From positions 1-9,530 of the forward strand of contig JAGCIZ010000153.1 in assembly GCA_017648235.1 (NCBI GenBank): a DNA stretch of 9,530 bases. The letters run 5' to 3'. The position numbers and the translations under genes are program-made. Position 1 is the stretch's first letter. Every line of letters begins with the position of its first letter. Below the pieces are notes generated by a model. It was not told the DNA's origin. It was given only the letters and a program-made list of their open reading frames with translations, and ran no database searches. The stretch is from Paludibacteraceae bacterium (GTDB lineage Bacteria > Bacteroidota > Bacteroidia > Bacteroidales > Paludibacteraceae). Of the stretch, positions 5,975 through 9,530 are shown in pieces.

Positions 5975-7685
5975 AGTTCAACGTCTCGTTTGACATCATA
6001 CAATAATACCACCAAGTGCGACGATATTTTCTAAGCTGAAGTTCCATTCTTCTATAGTCCGTAGGATTGTTGAAAATAGAAGCAAACTCCTGCCAGTTGC
6101 GTCTTACCTCATCAGAAATAAAGAATCGTCGATCTGAAAGCGAACTTATACCCATTTCCTGTGCCATCAACAAAGCCTCTTGATAAAGAACTGGAAGAAC
6201 TTGGTTTTCTTTTATATATTCTGCACAGAAAGCGCAAAACATATTGTATTCACGACGTTGAAGCAATGAACAAAAAAACACATCTCGCACAAAAACATTC
6301 TCCGGATTACTCAAATACGCTATTCTCAAATTATTTTCTTGCTGAGAATTGATATGCAATAAGGAATCGTGATAAATAATTTCCTCTTTAGAAGACTGCT
6401 TTAATTGATTTCTTAAAACTTCCACCACCTTGCGGTTTACTATGGTTCTATCCAACTTTTCAAGATATTTTTCTGCCAATAAAGAGTCGTTTTTCTCCAC
6501 CTGAAACTGCGACAAATAACGCATTGCAAAAAGTGTTTCTCCATTTGAATGGCTAGTTGACATCAAAAACGTTTGATGAATTGATTCATTTACAAAACCT
6601 AAATCGTGATTGAAGAAAATCCCCAATGTCGATGTTTGAACTGAAGACGCCGGCAATGCCTTTGGTAAAAAAATTGTTTTTGAATCGATTGGGTAATCGA
6701 ACAAATGATCGGGCAAATCACCCTTTTTTGCGTGAGCATAAACTACAAATGGGAATAATTCTGTTGTTCTTTTCTTTTCTGACTCGCCAAGTTTGAGCAT
6801 TTCATCATAATCTTCGCTCAGCAACAACTTGTTATAACAAAAAAGATTTTCATAAAGTTGTGCATCTTTCTCCCTATCAAAAAAAGAAAAATAGAACAAC
6901 CCTGAGAACAGCAAAGATGCAATAATCCATATAAAATCATGCTTCGCTGTTTGCACAAAAGAAAATCTTGAAAAAACAATCAATAGTGCAATAAACAACG
7001 GAAAGAACAACAATTGAAAAGCAAAAGGATTTTTGAACTCAGGAGTCGAATCCATTACCGCCAAGAAATCTATAAAGAAATAAGTTGCCAGTGAAAGAGC
7101 AATTGCCGAAAAAATATACTTCGTTTTACTTTTACTGAGTAGCAATTCTACCACACAACACACAGCGTAAAAATAGACCAATTCTACATTGTTAAAAAAC
7201 CAAAAGGAGACAAAGAAAAGCAAAACCGCAATCACAGAATGAACCTTTACTTTTTCTATTTTTGATATATATGTGTAAACGAAGATTAGAAGAAAAATTA
7301 CAAAAAGCGTTCTTCTAAAAATAAACAACCGATTTGCTTGAAACACAAAGAGCAGTACAGCAGGCATCAATGCCAAAGCATAAGTCGACGGAGAAAAGCG
7401 CAACTTTTTTAACAACTTTCTACATAACAAATAGACCGCTAAAAGCGAACTTGCCATTAGCAAAGCTCCAGAATAAGTCCATTTGAAAAACAGCACCAAA
7501 AAGTTGCTCACATACATCAGCAAATCCTTCTCCTCCAAATATTCTAAAAAGAAAGATCCTTCTGTAGAAAAAAAGTTGCTCCAATACCATATGGATAAAT
7601 GTCCTGGAAAAACCATGCTCCAAAAGCAGAAAACTCCGCAAAGAAACAAAGCTAATAAGCCATATTCCAAAAATCTCTTACTCAT
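5973..7685 (-). CDS. Large polytopic membrane protein with soluble helical C-terminus, DUF6057-like
   Basis: The 570-residue protein has two parts. Residues 1-270 are strongly hydrophobic with about nine or ten membrane segments (for example 6-25, 57-70, 72-88, 101-117, 123-141, 149-166, 168-184, 190-209, 222-238, 250-268). Residues 270-570 are hydrophilic and mostly helical, with stretches such as NKLLLSEDYDEMLKLGE (285-301) and SLLAEKYLEKLDR (401-413) that resemble TPR-type helices. It ends in an Arg/Trp/Tyr-rich tail. This layout fits DUF6057, a Bacteroidota family of unknown function; I hold the family name loosely because I cannot run a profile search. Its ATG overlaps the lipoprotein stop by four bases (AGGAAATGA, which also carries a purine-rich stretch), so the two are probably made together. 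The N-terminal half recalls membrane-embedded glycosyltransferase-like proteins, but no catalytic motif can be named. Confidence 0.75.
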   Translation of the reverse strand: MSKRFLEYGLLALFLCGVFCFWSMVFPGHLSIWYWSNFFSTEGSFFLEYLEEKDLLMYVSNFLVLFFKWTYSGALLMASSLLAVYLLCRKLLKKLRFSPSTYALALMPAVLLFVFQANRLFIFRRTLFVIFLLIFVYTYISKIEKVKVHSVIAVLLFFVSFWFFNNVELVYFYAVCCVVELLLSKSKTKYIFSAIALSLATYFFIDFLAVMDSTPEFKNPFAFQLLFFPLFIALLIVFSRFSFVQTAKHDFIWIIASLLFSGLFYFSFFDREKDAQLYENLFCYNKLLLSEDYDEMLKLGESEKKRTTELFPFVVYAHAKKGDLPDHLFDYPIDSKTIFLPKALPASSVQTSTLGIFFNHDLGFVNESIHQTFLMSTSHSNGETLFAMRYLSQFQVEKNDSLLAEKYLEKLDRTIVNRKVVEVLRNQLKQSSKEEIIYHDSLLHINSQQENNLRIAYLSNPENVFVRDVFFCSLLQRREYNMFCAFCAEYIKENQVLPVLYQEALLMAQEMGISSLSDRRFFISDEVRRNWQEFASIFNNPTDYRRMELQLRKYRRTWWYYCMMSNETLN

Positions 7686-9172
7686 TTCCTAAGTTTTGAT
7701 GGTTTTGTTCCCCCTTTCAACAGTTTTTCTATCTTACGAGAAGACATCTTGGTTGCGCCTTTTGTAAACTCAGGAATATTATAAGATTGCATTCTCAAGA
7801 GATCAAAATCCGCACTATTTTGTGGCAATAAAAATGGTTTATGAAAATTTCCGATTTTATCGAAATAAGCTAAATAAAGTCGGGTATAAAGTCCGTCAAT
7901 TCGACGAGAACTAAACACTATCCAACGTCCATTGCTCGACCACGAATGATAACTCTCTACCGAAGAACTATTAAGTATATCAACATTCACACTCTCTTTT
8001 GTTTGCAAATCAAGCATTTTAAGTTCTGCTTCATGATGCCAAATAGGGAATGTTCCATAATCGGCCTCTGTATAAAGCAAATATTTTCCGTCAGGAGAAA
8101 TACGAGCAAAAAGTTGTGTTTTGTTAGTCTGCTCTGCATCAATTACACATTCTACAGAATCGCCAAGCATTGCTGTATTTTCATCAAAGGATACTCGACA
8201 AATACTATACTTCATTTTATCGTTGTTAAACGGAAGTTCGCCTGCAGGTTTCGCCGATGAGAAATATAACCACTTGCCATCGGGTGACCATGAAGGAAAT
8301 GTTTCAAACTCTTGAGAATTCAAGAAACGTTTATCAACAATCACCTCTCTTTTCTCTACATCATAAATCATAAGATCTGACTTAGTATCGTAAACCGAAA
8401 TTCGATTCTTATCAAAAGCATGAAAAACCTGAAGTGTGTTGCATAAAGCATAAGCAATATAACGCGAAAAAGGATGCCACTTTGGATATGTTCCATTTTG
8501 AGTAAGGTCAGTTTTTAAGTTCAAGTGAACCGCATCCTCACCTTTAACCACTGCTGTTCCTGCATTTATCATACGAACGTGAAACATAAACGTATCAGGA
8601 TTATATTCACAAAAAGAGTGACAGTTTACACAACCTCTTCCCTCTTTTGCCTCTTGCTGACTATTTCTAAAAATCGCCTTTTCATCGTACGATGATACAT
8701 CTCGCTGATAAATTCCCATTCTGTCCCAAAGTTCATATCCTGGCTTTATCAAACGATATGTAATATGACTATCAATAGACTCTTCCGCAACAAAAACAGA
8801 AAATGGTTGATATTTTGACCAAATATCTTCTTCTGCTTTTTTTGCATACACAACTACTTCAACCGAAGATCCTTTTGCTTGCTCAAGCAAATTTTTCCAC
8901 TTCTTTGGCGAAATCTTCAATCCACTTTTTCCACTTCCTTTTGCCGAAAATTGCTTTTCTCCATGAAGAAAAAAATCTGCATAAACACTCTCTGCTCCTT
9001 GTACAGTAAACGTAAGAGGAGCGATGTTGGTTGGCACGGTTACTCCGTTATAATCAGGGAAAATTGGAGGAAGTTGGTCAACTTCTTTATTGTTTTCTAC
9101 TCCACTACATGCAGTGAGGAATAGAAAAAAAACAAGAAACAAAACTTTGAAAGGAATAATTATTTTTTTCAT
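7682..9172 (-). CDS. Outward-facing lipoprotein with CxxCH haem-type motif and PD40 beta-propeller repeats
   Basis: The 496-residue protein starts with a lipoprotein signal: MKK, a hydrophobic core (residues 4-18) and the lipobox LTAC with Cys22 as the acylated residue. Residues 45-130 look like an all-beta domain. A CVNCH motif (181-185) is the form that binds covalent haem c, with Met196, His198 and Met201 nearby as possible distal ligands. Propeller-like repeats follow: YPKWHPFSRYIAYAL (229-243), FPSWSPDGKWLYFSS (292-306), ARISPDGKYLLYTEA (356-370) and YHSWSSNGRWIVFSS (408-422), the TolB/PD40 pattern. The last 26 residues are basic, with ten Lys or Arg. Relatives in Bacteroidota carry names such as cytochrome c biosynthesis protein or TolB-like, without proven function. 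It lies 11 bases after the exonuclease and overlaps the next gene. A haem-carrying electron-transfer lipoprotein is plausible; a purely structural CxxCH is possible. Confidence 0.8.
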   Translation of the reverse strand: MKKIIIPFKVLFLVFFLFLTACSGVENNKEVDQLPPIFPDYNGVTVPTNIAPLTFTVQGAESVYADFFLHGEKQFSAKGSGKSGLKISPKKWKNLLEQAKGSSVEVVVYAKKAEEDIWSKYQPFSVFVAEESIDSHITYRLIKPGYELWDRMGIYQRDVSSYDEKAIFRNSQQEAKEGRGCVNCHSFCEYNPDTFMFHVRMINAGTAVVKGEDAVHLNLKTDLTQNGTYPKWHPFSRYIAYALCNTLQVFHAFDKNRISVYDTKSDLMIYDVEKREVIVDKRFLNSQEFETFPSWSPDGKWLYFSSAKPAGELPFNNDKMKYSICRVSFDENTAMLGDSVECVIDAEQTNKTQLFARISPDGKYLLYTEADYGTFPIWHHEAELKMLDLQTKESVNVDILNSSSVESYHSWSSNGRWIVFSSRRIDGLYTRLYLAYFDKIGNFHKPFLLPQNSADFDLLRMQSYNIPEFTKGATKMSSRKIEKLLKGGTKPSKLRK

Positions 9173-9183
9173 AAAAACAAATT

Positions 9184-9530
9184 TTAAGCAAGTTCGACAA
9201 AATTATCATCGATTTGAGGTAAATTATTGTATGCTAAATACAAACGAGCCGTTGCAAGAACATCCTTTTCGCAATAATGGGAGATACGTTTCAAATCTTT
9301 TTCATTATAATATACCGACGCCACTTGAGAACCATCAATATCGTCTTTCGGTGTAGGGATACCAAAAACAGCCGTAAGAAGTTTTAAGGAAGTATAATTT
9401 TTATAATCGCCAAAACGCCACATTTCCATCGTATCAATAAAAGGAATCTCCCAAGGCTTTTTACCTGAGATTTGTAAACAGTTTGGCAAATTGATTCTAT
9501 TTATCAACATACGTCGACAAATAATAGGAA
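9184..9530 (-). CDS. Predicted 3'-5' exonuclease related to the PolB exonuclease domain, C-terminal part
   Basis: The frame is open through the window edge, so the 114 visible residues are the C-terminal end of a protein that is usually about 240-250 residues; an internal ATG at 9510 is not the start, since the six codons before it read PIICRR, matching the family pattern before the MxINRI segment. Recognisable pieces are INRINLP, KKPWEIPFIDTMEMWRFGDY, TSLKLLTAVFGIP, KDDIDGSQVASVYY and HYCEKDVLATARLYL. The YCEKD segment fits the Exo III motif (YxxxD) of DEDDy nucleases, and the aspartate of IDTMEMW lies in the domain core. Exo I and Exo II motifs lie outside the window. This fits the family of predicted exonucleases related to DNA polymerase B. 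Its biological role is unproven; repair or RNA processing are both possible. Confidence 0.88.
   Translation of the reverse strand, partial: PIICRRMLINRINLPNCLQISGKKPWEIPFIDTMEMWRFGDYKNYTSLKLLTAVFGIPTPKDDIDGSQVASVYYNEKDLKRISHYCEKDVLATARLYLAYNNLPQIDDNFVELA
9198..9205 (-). promoter_or_regulatory. Possible internal -7 box upstream of the lipoprotein gene
   Basis: On the minus strand, TAATTTTG (9205-9198) matches TAnnTTTG and lies 25 bases before the lipoprotein ATG at 9172, a usual distance. It falls inside the last codons of the exonuclease gene and no convincing -33 element is seen about 20 bases upstream, so a chance match in AT-rich DNA is quite possible. If active it would let the lipoprotein and membrane protein be transcribed without the exonuclease. 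Confidence 0.3.

Noticed and set aside
7420..7692. Two open frames (minus 7420-7641 and plus 7483-7692) overlapping the 5' end of the DUF6057-like gene.
   Set aside because: Both are alternative frames of a well-supported coding region with no independent start signal.
9184..9510. Reading the exonuclease fragment as a complete 108-residue protein starting at the ATG at 9510.
   Set aside because: The frame stays open to the window edge and the residues before this ATG match the family, so the protein is truncated by the window rather than short.
1..9530. tRNA, rRNA, CRISPR array, insertion sequence, prophage or toxin-antitoxin pair.
   Set aside because: No repeat-spacer pattern, transposase, terminal inverted repeats, cloverleaf or small paired genes were seen; nearly all the DNA is used by core or envelope genes.

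Overview
The window is about 9.5 kb of AT-rich DNA that reads as a typical Bacteroidota (Bacteroidales-like) chromosome. The evidence is threefold: protein families largely confined to that phylum (DUF4271, a DUF6057-like membrane protein, the 390-residue form of PurM, a CxxCH/PD40 lipoprotein), promoter -7 boxes of the form TAnnTTTG, and a general lack of Shine-Dalgarno sequences. The species cannot be named from sequence alone.

Layout: (1) Positions 1-3926, minus strand, hold a compact five-gene cluster read in the order recF, purM, LOG-family nucleotide-binding protein, DUF4271 membrane protein, hemD (cut by the window start). The genes overlap by 4 or 1 bases or are separated by 9-11 bases, so one transcript is likely. 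The last three genes start with TTG, GTG and TTG. (2) Positions 3927-4060 are a 134-bp divergent control region with a near-mirrored pair of -7 boxes, one for recF and one for parE. (3) Positions 4061-5959, plus strand, hold parE, which ends in a hairpin terminator whose loop contains the stop codon. (4) Positions 5973-9530, minus strand, hold a second cluster: a PolB-exo-like 3'-5' exonuclease (5' end outside the window), a lipoprotein with a haem-binding-type CxxCH motif and beta-propeller (PD40) repeats, and a large polytopic DUF6057-like membrane protein.

Together the genes cover DNA repair and topology (RecF, ParE, exonuclease), purine and tetrapyrrole synthesis (PurM, HemD), a nucleotide-level LOG enzyme, and cell-envelope functions that remain undefined. 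The observations most worth a second look are three. ParE carries EGNSA in place of the near-invariant EGDSA TOPRIM motif, the position known for quinolone resistance in GyrB/ParE. The predicted recF transcript would be leaderless. The coupled lipoprotein plus DUF6057-like membrane protein pair is a plausible uncharacterised envelope or redox module. No tRNA, rRNA, CRISPR array, insertion sequence or prophage signal was seen. Every stretch longer than 150 bp is covered by a gene.
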